64,000 nucleotides of DNA from an uncultured Bacilli bacterium (GCA_934099115.1 CAKOPK010000004.1:1-64000); one strand, 5' to 3'. Shown: positions 16,485-25,559, numbered from the stretch's first letter. Program-made: numbers and translations. The notes: generated by a model from the sequence alone, not told the origin.

Positions 16485-17681
16485 TTATACCTCCAAGTTA
16501 AATGTACTTATTGCAAAGTAATCTTTATTACCAATTAATAGTACTTTATCAATATTGTTCTTTTTTAAATATTCTTTATAATTAAATTCTTGATTATTTT
16601 CTCTGGCATAATTTCTAAGGTCTATGGAATAAGTTTTATTAAAATGACTTGCTAACAACTTTAATAAAGCATTATCGTATGATTCTCCTATAATTAAAAT
16701 ATTTTCTTTTGTTTTATCATGATTATCAAAAATAATTTCACCGTTATCTCCACCATAAAAGCTTCCATATGTCACATACGCTTCTGGTTTTTGTAAGTGA
16801 TATTCTTGATTTCCATAATCTTCTTTTTCTCCATTTATAAATATATCGTAGTCTGGAAAATCAAATTCATATGCACAAAATTCTTCTTTATAAAAACGGG
16901 ATGCTCCACTAAAATTTGCTTTCGATCCACTAAAGTTACTATTTAAGCAAACTGCATTTATATATTTTAAAGGTTCATCATTAGTTAATATTTTAACAAG
17001 TTCTGTATAGGCTAAATACGATCCTTTATAATTCCAGTGATGATCTGTCTTATAAAATCTATCTTTAAATTCTCCAAAGTTATTTATCTCATACTTATAT
17101 ATTTTATCTGTATGAATATTTGCTTTTAAATACTCAAATATACCTGTTTTTTCATTAGTAGTAAAATTTATATCTGTGTCTTTTTCAATATAATATATAT
17201 AGGTATCAATTGTTGTATTTGCTATAGCTTTATTTATATTTTCTATTCGTTCATCGTAGGCTGATTTAGCATCTGTAATATAACTTGGAAGATATACTAA
17301 ATTTTTATCACAGCCAAAACTGACTGTAGATGATCCTAAACTTATATATCTATTACTGCAATTGTTTTTAAAGCCAATATCTGATACCATATTACTAGTT
17401 ACGTTATGTAAAAAATTATAACCCTTTTTCATAACTGTTGCTAAAGGTATCTGATCGGAAAATGCTAATTCTACTTCGTCTTGAAAAGATTTATCTAATA
17501 TCTTCTTCAGGCTTATCTTAGGCATTTTATATGCCGTTCTATTTTCATAATAATTTATATCATCAGCATTTAATAATGAATTTAATAAGCCAACAAAAAT
17601 AATTAGAAATACCATTATTATAAAAATATCATTTACTATTTTTTTGCTATCTCGGTTCTTAATTTTAAATAACTTCTTCAT
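16485..17681 (-). CDS. DHHW/AlgX-like SGNH-fold protein, O-acetylation partner
   Basis: 398 residues with an N-terminal membrane anchor (about 17-36) and an extracytoplasmic SGNH-like domain. The GSSTVSFG region (116-123), TDHHWNYKGSYLAY (DHHW 213-216) and IIGESYDNALLKLL late in the protein match the DHHW/AlgJ family, which receives acetyl groups from an MBOAT protein and modifies exopolysaccharide. Spacing to the MBOAT gene is one base, so they are co-transcribed. The Ser of IIGESYD and the His of DHHW are present, so it should be active. Cell-wall polymer versus capsule as target cannot be told. Confidence 0.82.
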   Translation of the reverse strand: MKKLFKIKNRDSKKIVNDIFIIMVFLIIFVGLLNSLLNADDINYYENRTAYKMPKISLKKILDKSFQDEVELAFSDQIPLATVMKKGYNFLHNVTSNMVSDIGFKNNCSNRYISLGSSTVSFGCDKNLVYLPSYITDAKSAYDERIENINKAIANTTIDTYIYYIEKDTDINFTTNEKTGIFEYLKANIHTDKIYKYEINNFGEFKDRFYKTDHHWNYKGSYLAYTELVKILTNDEPLKYINAVCLNSNFSGSKANFSGASRFYKEEFCAYEFDFPDYDIFINGEKEDYGNQEYHLQKPEAYVTYGSFYGGDNGEIIFDNHDKTKENILIIGESYDNALLKLLASHFNKTYSIDLRNYARENNQEFNYKEYLKKNNIDKVLLIGNKDYFAISTFNLEV

Positions 17682-17795
17682 TTTTAAGCCCTCCTAATTT
17701 TTAGCTAAGTCAATTATAACAAAAACACTCTTAAAAAGGAAGCTTTTCCAGGCTTTTATTTTATTAAATTATACTTTTTACTAACTTTTAAAAAA

Positions 17796-17812
17796 GGACT
17801 AAATTATAGTCC
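17796..17812 (-). terminator. Terminator overlapping the virB4 stop
   Basis: GGACTA (17796-17801) and TAGTCC (17807-17812) form a 6-bp stem enclosing the TAA stop of the VirB4-like gene, followed by a T-run on the minus strand. Confidence 0.65.
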
Positions 17813-19588
17813 TCCTCCAGATCCAAAAGAATCTAATTCTTCTTGAGTTACAACAACATTAATTCTCATTCTACGATTACCACAGATAAATAATGCTTCT
17901 CCTTGATTATAGTATTTAATACTATCTTTTTCAGATTCATTTAAATCAATTAATTTTGCTAAATCATCTACTGCTTGTTTTCTAAGTCCCATTACTAAAT
18001 AATAAGATGCATTATCAAAGATAGCTTTTCCATGTACAATCATATTAGGAGCTGCAAAGTCTGTTGGTTGTTGGGTTATAATAATTGTTCCTGTATTATA
18101 TTTTCTAGAACGTCTTTGAATTTGTGCTAAAAATTCTGCTCCAAGCTCATTTCTACTAGATAATAAAACATGGGCCTCATCAACCATCATAACAGTGTTA
18201 ATATCTTTATCTAAACATAAGCCCCAGGCATATTTTAAAATATTAAAGAATAAAGCATTTTTAATATTTTCTTCACTATTCATTAACTCTTTAATATTAA
18301 ATACTATAAAGTCACTAGTAAATCTTAGGGTTGTATGGCCTGTAAAATAATACCTTAACTCTTTGGTTAATGGTCTAATTTTTAACTCTAAACGTTCAAT
18401 AACATCTCTTTCTCTTGTAGCATCTGGCATAGATAATATTCTACCTTTTATAGTTGCATATACATCATCAAATGTTGGATAATCTTCACTACTAAAGTTT
18501 CTAAAATCTGTATTAAAATCTATTTTATAACGTTTATATGTATCTTGAACAATTTCACTAAACATCGTTAAGACATCTGCTTCAATATCAGGATATAAGT
18601 ATTTCATAAACGCATTTAATTGTTGTAAAGTACGAGTTAAAATTGTATATCCTAATCCTTGAGCAATTTCTTCTTCATCAGCATCTACTACGACTTCTAG
18701 AGGGTTAATCATTCCAAAGTCTCCGCCTTTTCCTAAATCTAAGAAATCTCCTCCTAGTCCTCTTGCCATTTCTTCTAATTCACCCTCAGGATCAATACAA
18801 ACTACTTTGCATCCATTTCTTAAATGGGTTCTTAATAATAATTTAGCAGCTGTTGATTTTCCAGAACCAGATGTACCTAATAAAATCATATTCGCATTAT
18901 TACGGTTAAACTCTTTTTTGATTTGATATAAGAATTGATTAAATAAAACTACTCCTCCAGAAAAATCTACACCAAATAGAGTTGCATTTCCTGGGTCTTT
19001 GATACTGTCAAATACAAACGGATACATGGCTGCTACTGTAACAGAAGGAATTGGAGTACCTATTCTATCTTCTATATCTTGTTTTGGGAATATTGGAATA
19101 ATTGATTTTAATACTTTTTCTTGTTCAAACATTAAACTTATTCCACGCATTCCTAAAGCATCTAAATAAGTACGTACTTGCATTTTTTTAATTTCTAAAT
19201 CTTCTTTAGAATCTGCACTAATCATTACATGCATTTGAAAATCAAAAATACGGGCTTGAGTAGCTGCTAACATAGAAATAAATTGTTCTAAAGATTCATA
19301 ATCTTGACGTATTCTTTCTTGAATTGTACGGTCTCTTTCACTTTGATAACGCATTTTTAAATCTGCTATTTCTTTATTTAACATTTTTTGTAAAGTACTA
19401 AATTCAATAGGAATATGTTTAATTGCTACTTTAACTCCACTAATGCTTGTTATATCAGATAGGTATCCAACATAAACACTTTTTGGAAAACTAATAATTG
19501 TCATTATTGTACAGTATTTACCTCCTAAAGTAAATTCTGTAGGTTTAAACTCCATTCCTTTAGGAGCTACTTCACTTTTTAAACTCAT
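17804..19588 (-). CDS. VirB4-like conjugation/secretion ATPase, catalytic part
   Basis: 594 residues. Walker A is GTSGSGKST (238-246), Walker B is VMMVDEAH (466-473), and the arginine/glutamine region RRSRKYNTGTIIITQQPTDF follows. This is the VirB4/TraE/TrbE-type ATPase of Gram-positive type IV secretion, resembling the CD1110-type group. It should energise pilus or substrate handling at the cytoplasmic membrane. It lacks the about 180 N-terminal residues of full-length VirB4; these are encoded by the preceding gene, joined by a TAATG overlap. The locus lacks a visible relaxase, coupling protein (VirD4) or lysozyme-like component. Confidence 0.88.
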   Translation of the reverse strand: MSLKSEVAPKGMEFKPTEFTLGGKYCTIMTIISFPKSVYVGYLSDITSISGVKVAIKHIPIEFSTLQKMLNKEIADLKMRYQSERDRTIQERIRQDYESLEQFISMLAATQARIFDFQMHVMISADSKEDLEIKKMQVRTYLDALGMRGISLMFEQEKVLKSIIPIFPKQDIEDRIGTPIPSVTVAAMYPFVFDSIKDPGNATLFGVDFSGGVVLFNQFLYQIKKEFNRNNANMILLGTSGSGKSTAAKLLLRTHLRNGCKVVCIDPEGELEEMARGLGGDFLDLGKGGDFGMINPLEVVVDADEEEIAQGLGYTILTRTLQQLNAFMKYLYPDIEADVLTMFSEIVQDTYKRYKIDFNTDFRNFSSEDYPTFDDVYATIKGRILSMPDATRERDVIERLELKIRPLTKELRYYFTGHTTLRFTSDFIVFNIKELMNSEENIKNALFFNILKYAWGLCLDKDINTVMMVDEAHVLLSSRNELGAEFLAQIQRRSRKYNTGTIIITQQPTDFAAPNMIVHGKAIFDNASYYLVMGLRKQAVDDLAKLIDLNESEKDSIKYYNQGEALFICGNRRMRINVVVTQEELDSFGSGGGL

Positions 19589-20136
19589 TAGTTCATCACC
19601 GTCCCAAAATTCGTATGAGTTCCTCCGTTTAAGAAATTATCTAAAATCATTCTTAAATCATCATTTGATGTTTGTGTAGAATTTAAGCCAGAATTGGCAA
19701 GGCCACTAATTAAAGTGTGTAATTTCTTTTGAATTAGTTCCATTCTTTTTTCTTTAAATAAAATAAAATATTCGGTATCTACAACGTTATACTCTGCACT
19801 CATAAACATATTTGCTTTATTAATGTCTTGCATAATTAATTTCTTACTAACAGGACTATTCGTGTTGTTATATAAAATTTGTAATTGCGATAAATAAATG
19901 CCAATATCTACTGGACGATCTGCTATAATTAGCCAAAATTCAAAGTTAATTGAATTATAAAAGTTTCTTAAATTACCAATAATCGCATTTTGTAAGCCTT
20001 GGTCAACAATAAAGATATTTCTAGATTGTACTTTAACTCCTGTTACATATTCTCCATTGTCTAGTTGAATCATACCATTTAAAATTTGCTTAATTGGTAA
20101 CCAATCCTCACTATATCCATAATTACTTGTCTTCAT
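19588..20136 (-). CDS. Separate N-terminal domain of VirB4
   Basis: 182 residues from the ATG at 20136 (GGAGAGG upstream). A longer reading from 20193 would overlap the previous gene by 71 bases and is less likely. The sequence (WLPIKQILNGMIQLDNGEYVTG..., RNFYNSINFEFWLIIADRPVD) looks like the N-terminal membrane-proximal domain that normally begins VirB4/TraE proteins. Together with the next gene it adds up to about 776 residues, the normal VirB4 length. The split looks natural rather than mutational, because both parts have ribosome sites and a translational overlap. Confidence 0.65.
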   Translation of the reverse strand: MKTSNYGYSEDWLPIKQILNGMIQLDNGEYVTGVKVQSRNIFIVDQGLQNAIIGNLRNFYNSINFEFWLIIADRPVDIGIYLSQLQILYNNTNSPVSKKLIMQDINKANMFMSAEYNVVDTEYFILFKEKRMELIQKKLHTLISGLANSGLNSTQTSNDDLRMILDNFLNGGTHTNFGTVMN

Positions 20137-20428
20137 CACGACACCAACCTCTCCAAACATATCTTCTTTTTTCACTAAAGAATGTATATACATTTACTAT
20201 AAATTGTAAAACATTATGATAATTAGGTACAGGCATTACCAAAAAGCCTGTTAATAGTGCGGGTGCTAGAATTAATATCATGACTATAATATTGGTACTT
20301 TTAATGGTTAATAATAAAACTAAAGTAATTAAAATACCAATACCAAATAAGCATGCATCAAAAAGATTTAAAAATCCTAAAATTAACTGTGATTTCTTAG
20401 AATTAGCGGGTATTAAATAATTATTCAT
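20123..20428 (-). CDS. PrgI/VirB3-like small membrane protein
   Basis: 101 residues from the ATG at 20428, preceded by AGGAG eight bases upstream. A GTG three codons earlier overlaps that site. It has two adjacent membrane helices (about 16-60) and the PrgI-family layout: a short start with IPANSKK, hydrophobic hairpin, then PNYHNVLQFIVNVYTFFSEKRRYVWRG. PrgI proteins take the VirB3 place next to VirB4 in Gram-positive type IV secretion. The overlap of 14 bases with the VirB4 N-domain gene supports a complex. It is read from an extended -10 promoter at 20456-20464. Confidence 0.8.
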   Translation of the reverse strand: MNNYLIPANSKKSQLILGFLNLFDACLFGIGILITLVLLLTIKSTNIIVMILILAPALLTGFLVMPVPNYHNVLQFIVNVYTFFSEKRRYVWRGWCRDEDK

Positions 20429-20455
20429 GAATTCCACTCCTATTTTTACTACTTC

Positions 20456-20464
20456 ATTATATCA
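20456..20464 (-). promoter_or_regulatory. Extended -10 promoter of the PrgI-VirB4 unit
   Basis: TGA-TATAAT on the minus strand (-10 at 20456-20461), with a poor -35. It lies after a terminator, so PrgI/VirB4 can be transcribed apart from the VirB6/pilin genes. Confidence 0.5.
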
Positions 20465-20491
20465 TAACTAAAAAATAAAATAAACAAAAAA

Positions 20492-20537
20492 GATACTGTT
20501 ATAGTTTTAATTACGGTTGAATTAAAACATCAGTATC
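20492..20537 (-). terminator. Long hairpin terminator between the two secretion units
   Basis: GATACTG (20492-20498) pairs with CAGTATC (20531-20537), and GTTTTAATT (20504-20512) with AATTAAAAC (20520-20528), separated by a small internal loop. The minus strand continues with TTTTTT. Confidence 0.85.
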
Positions 20538-20554
20538 ACATGTTTTAGCAATTG

Positions 20555-20745
20555 CTATAGATTAATCTTGTATCCTAGTTCTTTATATTTAGCCTTAACC
20601 AAATATGTAAGTTTTAAAAGGATATTGGGCGCACACCATTCGTGTTGTTCACGTTGTTCCAGTCGAGGTTGCTTTGAACACGAACGCACTTTCCGTTAGA
20701 GTTTAAGATATACGGAGACAAAAGTGTCAACTCTGTTAGATTAAC
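20555..20745 (-). pseudogene. GC-rich AAC-rich coding remnant (variable-domain C-terminus)
   Basis: Directly after the TAG of the 226-residue gene the same frame stays open for about 43 codons and reads LTLLSPYILNSNGKC, then VQSNLDWNNVNNTNGVRPISF and TAA. A second frame continues as ILLKLTYLVKAKYKELGYKI to a stop at 20555, suggesting a frameshift. The endings DWNNVNNTNGVRPI resemble the C-terminal variable cores of surface domains (DUF6273-like) in gut bacteria. About 115 bases are roughly 45 % G+C by my count, far above the surroundings, and Asn is almost always AAC. It has no start codon or ribosome site of its own. It may be a gene fragment or a diversity-generating repeat; no reverse transcriptase is in the window. 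Confidence 0.45.
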
Positions 20746-21426
20746 CTAAAATTTTCTTTTTGCTTGATTATATTCTATGTTTTGTTTTTTAACTTCTAAA
20801 TCTTCTTCAACTTTTTCTAAGTTTATTACATATGCAATAGCTTTTTCATTTCTATCTCTTAGTAATTCTCCATCATTTCCTAGAATTAATTCTATATTTT
20901 CTGGAGCTCCTATAATATTTCTTGATGTTCCATTTTTAATTCTTATGAGATTAGCCATTTTGCAATTGCCAAATATTATTATGTAATGCTTTGAAATAAT
21001 ATCTGTTTGTATTTGTTTTTTTAAAAGTTGTAGGCGATCTAAGTTCTCTAAAGCTTGATAAAATAATTTAAACTCATTATTATTTTGAAAAATTATGCCA
21101 GAATAATTTGCAAAAGATTTTGCAGTCGCTTCTTTTGCTTTACCGAGTTCTAATCCTTGGGATAAAAACAGAGATATCTGTTTATAATAATTGGGAGTAT
21201 TATAATATTTTAAAAATTCATTTATATTTTTATAAGAATATAATCCGCTTGTAAAAGTTGTCAATTCTTTTTCAATATCTTGATATGATCGGTCATTTTT
21301 CCAAACATTGGTTATATTTGTAATATATTCTAAAATTGTATTTAGAATTTTTAAATTTATTTCATCTGATATTTCTACACCATGTGCCCAATTATAAATT
21401 GCTTCTTTTTGCCTTTTAAAGAACAT
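20746..21426 (-). CDS. Unknown soluble protein of the secretion locus
   Basis: 226 residues, mostly helical and without signal peptide or membrane segment. The first about 145 residues are helical (AIYNWAHGVEI, LFYQALENLDRLQLLKKQIQ); a shorter mixed region with IIFGNCKMANLIRIKNG follows and the end is charged. It is not recognised. Its ATG overlaps the stop of the VirB6-like gene (TAATG) and the only other genes in the unit are secretion components, so it is probably a cytosolic accessory factor. The open frame continues past its TAG stop into a coding remnant, so the true ancestral C-terminus may have been longer or the remnant may have been inserted here. Confidence 0.6.
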   Translation of the reverse strand: MFFKRQKEAIYNWAHGVEISDEINLKILNTILEYITNITNVWKNDRSYQDIEKELTTFTSGLYSYKNINEFLKYYNTPNYYKQISLFLSQGLELGKAKEATAKSFANYSGIIFQNNNEFKLFYQALENLDRLQLLKKQIQTDIISKHYIIIFGNCKMANLIRIKNGTSRNIIGAPENIELILGNDGELLRDRNEKAIAYVINLEKVEEDLEVKKQNIEYNQAKRKF

Positions 21427-23633
21427 TATTTACCGCCTTTATCCTTTGGACTACCAAATGTACTTGCTCTTTGACTTTCTTGATATGCAGCATCGTTTTT
21501 TTGCTTTTTAGCTTGTAAGTTTAATTTATCTAAGTAATCAATATATTTTTTAACTTCTTTATATTCATCACTATTTTGATCTGCTTTTAATCCTTTTTTA
21601 AATTCTTCTTCTATATTTTTATCATCTAAATTAGAATATTTAGCTACAGCTGCCTTGATAGCAGGTACTTCCGCGGAATCAAAACGAGCAAAAAGTTCTT
21701 CTTGATTAATCCCTATATCAGAATATTTATTTAATGATAATTGGATTTGCTTTACAGAAGCAATAATTCCATCTGTCTTTTTGGCTTGTTCTCCCTTTTC
21801 AATTGCCTCTTGATTTCTCTTAGCTATATCGGCTTCTCTACTAATATCAGCAAAAGATTTTCTCCATTTTCTTTCTACTAGTAGTTGAGCCTCACTTCTG
21901 CTTTTACCAGAAATCACTAATTGTTCTAGCTCGTTCTTCATAGCCACTTCTTGATTTTTTAATGTATCTGCTTCTGCCTTTTTATCAATATAAGCTTGAG
22001 ATTTTTTCCATGTTCCCTCTAGAGCAGAGAAGTTTCTATCAATTTCATCTGCTAAATCTTTTGTACGGCCTGTTGTAATGTGATTAAAATCTCCTCTTCC
22101 AGCCCATTCCGCTATACCTGCTTTTGTACTATAAGCCTTATATTTTGCATAACCAATTCCTGTTTCTATTAGGTTTCTTTCTGTTTTTCCATCTAAGCTG
22201 GTTAAGTAGCTTTCGCGATTTTTTTTCAACTCATTTTTGTCGTTTTCGCGTTCTATTCTTTTCTTAATAGCAGCTTCTGAAGCAGCGTGAGCACTTCCTC
22301 TCATGCTTTTAAAATCTTTTACTTTTTCTCTTTCGTTAAAGCCTCTAACGAATCCACTACCAAAGCCTGCTAAACCACTTGTTGCGCGTCTTAACATGTT
22401 TTTGTTATTCCCATTAGCGTCTTTTTCTGACATAAAATTATTAACTCCGGCAGTGGCTGCCCCACCGAACATTGCGCCAAGTTGAAATGCACCAGCAATT
22501 CCTTTAAATGGACTAAATCTATTGCCATCTAAACCTGTTAAATCTTTAATCATTCCAGGTGCCTGTCTAACAAATAGAATTACTCCTAAAATTAAGAACA
22601 TTTCAGCAAACAATGCTATTTGAATTCCCGCTTCTCCTGTAAAGCTTCCTGTTATTAAGGACATAAAATTTTCGCGAATTATTTTAACAACCAATACTGA
22701 AAAGAATAATATTCCCAAGCGTACAAATACTTCTAAATATGTTGAAATAGTTGCTCTTATCCAATTTCCAAAAGTTTTATTTCCTTGCTCGTTTGGCAAT
22801 AAACGCATTAAAATTGGTAAAGGTGCAATTAATTCAAATACCGCAAGTTTAATTGTTCTTACGGCAATTTCAAAACAATACCCAAGAATTACAAGTAAGA
22901 CAAATACGCCTGCTACGGTAGAAACTATATAATAATAAGTTATATCTCCATCAGATGCAGAAGATGATAAATCAGTAATGGCAAATAATGAACCGGATGC
23001 TTTCATCTTATCCCAAAATTCGTCAAAAGTAGCGTCTGTTAAAGATAAAGCAGAAGAATCTATCTTTAAATTACTGCAATCGTAAGTCACTTCACCATTA
23101 GAAGCAGTGCTTCCTTCACATTTATCACTACTATAGTTTGGATGAATAAAGGCGTTTAATACTCCACTCGCTATTTCCATACCCCCATTATTTATTATTT
23201 CCTCAGAACTTCCAACGGAACTTGAAGATCCTAAAATAATATTTCCTATAGTATTTTTTGTTAGTAATGCATTTTGAAAATTTAGAGCAAATTCAAAAAT
23301 AGAAGGAATAACTGCAATTAATATTACCGATATTAATACATCTTTAAGCAAAGCCATTGGAGATTTTTTCCCTTTTAAAGCTTCGTCCGGATTTACCATA
23401 GATTTTAATAAGGAATAGGCTAGTAAAAATAAGACTATAACTCCTAAAATAACATAAATTCTTTTAACTAAATCTTGAACTGCAAGGTCATTCCCTAAAA
23501 TATTAATATTGCATAATACTAGAATTATTTGATAAACCCAGTTCACCAAAGTATATACTATTGCATCTAGGAATAAGAAAAAGTTAAGAATAACTTCGCC
23601 TATTGCTTTTAGCGGATTCCAAGCTATAAACAT
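21426..23633 (-). CDS. VirB6/TrbL-like polytopic membrane protein
   Basis: 735 residues. The first about 390 hold six to eight membrane segments, with an extracellular Ser/Gly-rich loop containing two Cys (about 160-190), and FELIAPLPILMRLLP in the conserved central region. The rest (about 400-735) is a hydrophilic, charged, helical cytoplasmic tail. This is the layout of VirB6/TrbL channel proteins in Gram-positive type IV secretion, though the long tail is unusual. AAAGGAGG precedes the ATG. It lies between the two pilin-domain proteins and the 226-residue gene in one operon. Function as channel is inferred from topology and context. Confidence 0.72.
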   Translation of the reverse strand: MFIAWNPLKAIGEVILNFFLFLDAIVYTLVNWVYQIILVLCNINILGNDLAVQDLVKRIYVILGVIVLFLLAYSLLKSMVNPDEALKGKKSPMALLKDVLISVILIAVIPSIFEFALNFQNALLTKNTIGNIILGSSSSVGSSEEIINNGGMEIASGVLNAFIHPNYSSDKCEGSTASNGEVTYDCSNLKIDSSALSLTDATFDEFWDKMKASGSLFAITDLSSSASDGDITYYYIVSTVAGVFVLLVILGYCFEIAVRTIKLAVFELIAPLPILMRLLPNEQGNKTFGNWIRATISTYLEVFVRLGILFFSVLVVKIIRENFMSLITGSFTGEAGIQIALFAEMFLILGVILFVRQAPGMIKDLTGLDGNRFSPFKGIAGAFQLGAMFGGAATAGVNNFMSEKDANGNNKNMLRRATSGLAGFGSGFVRGFNEREKVKDFKSMRGSAHAASEAAIKKRIERENDKNELKKNRESYLTSLDGKTERNLIETGIGYAKYKAYSTKAGIAEWAGRGDFNHITTGRTKDLADEIDRNFSALEGTWKKSQAYIDKKAEADTLKNQEVAMKNELEQLVISGKSRSEAQLLVERKWRKSFADISREADIAKRNQEAIEKGEQAKKTDGIIASVKQIQLSLNKYSDIGINQEELFARFDSAEVPAIKAAVAKYSNLDDKNIEEEFKKGLKADQNSDEYKEVKKYIDYLDKLNLQAKKQKNDAAYQESQRASTFGSPKDKGGK

Positions 23634-23638
23634 TATTT

Positions 23639-24811
23639 TTACCTCCTTTCATTTACACCTATGCCACATGTTCCGTTGGTTGAAACAACACCTAGGGTTT
23701 TTAATATAAAATTAATTAATATTGGTAGAACAAATATTATTATAGCAATAATAATACGTTTTAGAGTTGTTCTTGATGCTTTTTTTATAGCATCTTGATC
23801 ATTGGAAGCGGTTGCTTTTATAAATTCAATTAGAGTTAGAACAAATAACAAGACAATTGCTAAATATTTTATTACTTTAAAGGTAAAATCTAGATAATAT
23901 GCTGGTGCTCCAGTATCTTTAATATCTCCCAATAAAGCATTACATGTATCGCCACCATCAAATTTAATATTATTATTAGCTACAAAATTACCGTAGCCTT
24001 TTTCTAACTCGCTTTTTGAAACATTGAGATTAGTTTCTGCTTGATCAACAAGTGCTCCTTGAGCTACATTGGCTTTGTCACATTTCTCTTTATCATAATT
24101 TTTTGAACTTTGATCACAATAGTTTTCGATCTCTGTTTGATTATTATTGTAACCATCTTGAACATTTGTCTTTGTAGGATCTTTTTTATTAACATTACTA
24201 ATTATATTACCTGTGTAATAATTAACAGTGCTTAAAGAAGCATCGCTTCCATCATAATTAAGACCCTTTTTTAAGTTTAGTAAGTAAGATGTTGTTTTGG
24301 CACAAGTATCATTTTTATAATCACCATAGTTATTTCCACAAGCATAAAAATTATAGACAGTTTCTACTTTTTTATTAAACAAGCCAAACAAGCCTTTTTC
24401 TTCTTGTTTTTCTAGAATATAAAATTTAGAAGGGCAAACCAATTCTTTATTGTTTTCTGTGATAGCTGTTTTTCCTTCGGAAAATTGACTTAATATTATT
24501 TCTGAGACATAAGCATATTCAACTGGGATTTCACTAATTTTTTTTCTAAAATTAATAAAATAGTCTTCGGCATTGGAACTAGTTGCAAAAATTGTTTTTT
24601 TATTGCCTGAACTATCAAAAGTATAATAGTCAATATCCCCTACTAGAGGAGAAGTCGTTCCTACGGCATAAAAATCTATTTGTAAGTAATTCTCTTTGGA
24701 GGTATTTGTATAAATACAAGTTACTGTCCCCTGTTCTTGAGCCCTAGAAATTAGGGGAAAGGACATAAACATAATTAAAAATATAAGTATGTAATATATC
24801 TTTTTATTCAT
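23639..24811 (-). CDS. Secreted protein with C-terminal VirB2-like pilin domain (390 aa)
   Basis: Signal peptide (about 1-24), a beta-rich Cys-containing exported domain (25-290), and a C-terminal module (about 295-390) with two membrane helices joined by a polar loop ATASNDQDAIKKASRTTLKR, then a short Cys-containing tail. The module matches those in the genes at 24813 and 39043 and the T4SS pilin/VirB2 topology. A pilin-type module fused to a large exported domain suggests a minor or tip subunit, or a membrane anchor of the channel. It has a ribosome site GGGGG and lies one base after the next gene. Confidence 0.65.
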   Translation of the reverse strand: MNKKIYYILIFLIMFMSFPLISRAQEQGTVTCIYTNTSKENYLQIDFYAVGTTSPLVGDIDYYTFDSSGNKKTIFATSSNAEDYFINFRKKISEIPVEYAYVSEIILSQFSEGKTAITENNKELVCPSKFYILEKQEEKGLFGLFNKKVETVYNFYACGNNYGDYKNDTCAKTTSYLLNLKKGLNYDGSDASLSTVNYYTGNIISNVNKKDPTKTNVQDGYNNNQTEIENYCDQSSKNYDKEKCDKANVAQGALVDQAETNLNVSKSELEKGYGNFVANNNIKFDGGDTCNALLGDIKDTGAPAYYLDFTFKVIKYLAIVLLFVLTLIEFIKATASNDQDAIKKASRTTLKRIIIAIIIFVLPILINFILKTLGVVSTNGTCGIGVNERR

Positions 24812-24812
24812 T

Positions 24813-25559
24813 TTAATTACCCCCTAAACTACTACATTTGCTGTTATTTGGAGTTAGCATACATACAGTACAATCACCAAATGTTCCTTTATAAACTTTA
24901 TCTTTATCAATCATGTTAACGATAAATCCAATAATTGTTGGAATAAAGAATATTAAAACTCCTGCGATCACTCTGCGAATTAAACTTTTAGCAGATTTTT
25001 TTATTTCATCGTCTTTGTTTGCTAATACAGCTTTAGAAAAATCAATGACACCAAAAGCTATAATAATTACAGGAACTAATATTTCTATTATTCTAAAAAT
25101 ACGTCCTAAAGTTGTAAATACTCCTAAAACAGGGCCTGTACAAAAAGCTTTTTCTAAGTCTGTAGAATCTGTATTAGAAGTATCGCCTCTATTGCCGCCA
25201 AAACCTTCACTAGTTCCTGTTATGGCACTACAATTACTTTTACAATCAGATTTTTTTTCATACACACTTATACTCAAGGCACTATTTGCTGCGTTATATT
25301 CATTGGTATCTACATAAATAGTTGGACAACTATTACTAAAAGATGCTTTAGTAGTAATAATATTTACTTTTACACTAGAATCACTAACATCTAGAATATC
25401 ACAAAGTGGGGTTTTACCATTATGGCAAAATATAGTATAACTTATAGAAAAATTAGAAGTCCCACCAGAAACTTTATAATTACAAGTCGCTGCACTTACT
25501 TGATTTATAGAAATAAAACATAAAATAAATGCTAATAATAAATATTTTAAGTTTTTCAT
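24813..25559 (-). CDS. Secreted protein with C-terminal VirB2-like pilin domain (248 aa)
   Basis: The ATG at 25559 is chosen because GGAGG lies five to six bases upstream; an ATG seven codons earlier has none. A signal peptide (about 1-24) precedes a Cys-rich exported domain (25-140), then a two-helix module with VLANKDDEIKKSAKSLIRR between the helices and a tail with CTVCM...C. The loop is nearly identical to VVASKDDEIKKSIKSLAMR in the separate pilin-like gene at 39043. First gene of the secretion operon, read from the promoter at 25602-25630. The module identity is seen directly; a role in pilus or channel formation is inference. Confidence 0.68.
   Translation of the reverse strand: MKNLKYLLLAFILCFISINQVSAATCNYKVSGGTSNFSISYTIFCHNGKTPLCDILDVSDSSVKVNIITTKASFSNSCPTIYVDTNEYNAANSALSISVYEKKSDCKSNCSAITGTSEGFGGNRGDTSNTDSTDLEKAFCTGPVLGVFTTLGRIFRIIEILVPVIIIAFGVIDFSKAVLANKDDEIKKSAKSLIRRVIAGVLIFFIPTIIGFIVNMIDKDKVYKGTFGDCTVCMLTPNNSKCSSLGGN

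Noticed and set aside
20555..20745. A small secreted or toxin peptide gene
   Set aside because: No start codon or ribosome site, and the frame begins directly at the stop of the previous gene; a remnant or repeat explains it better.
17804..25559. Integrative conjugative element
   Set aside because: No relaxase, coupling protein, integrase, attachment sites or lysozyme-like gene is visible; housekeeping genes flank it, so a resident secretion machine is more likely.
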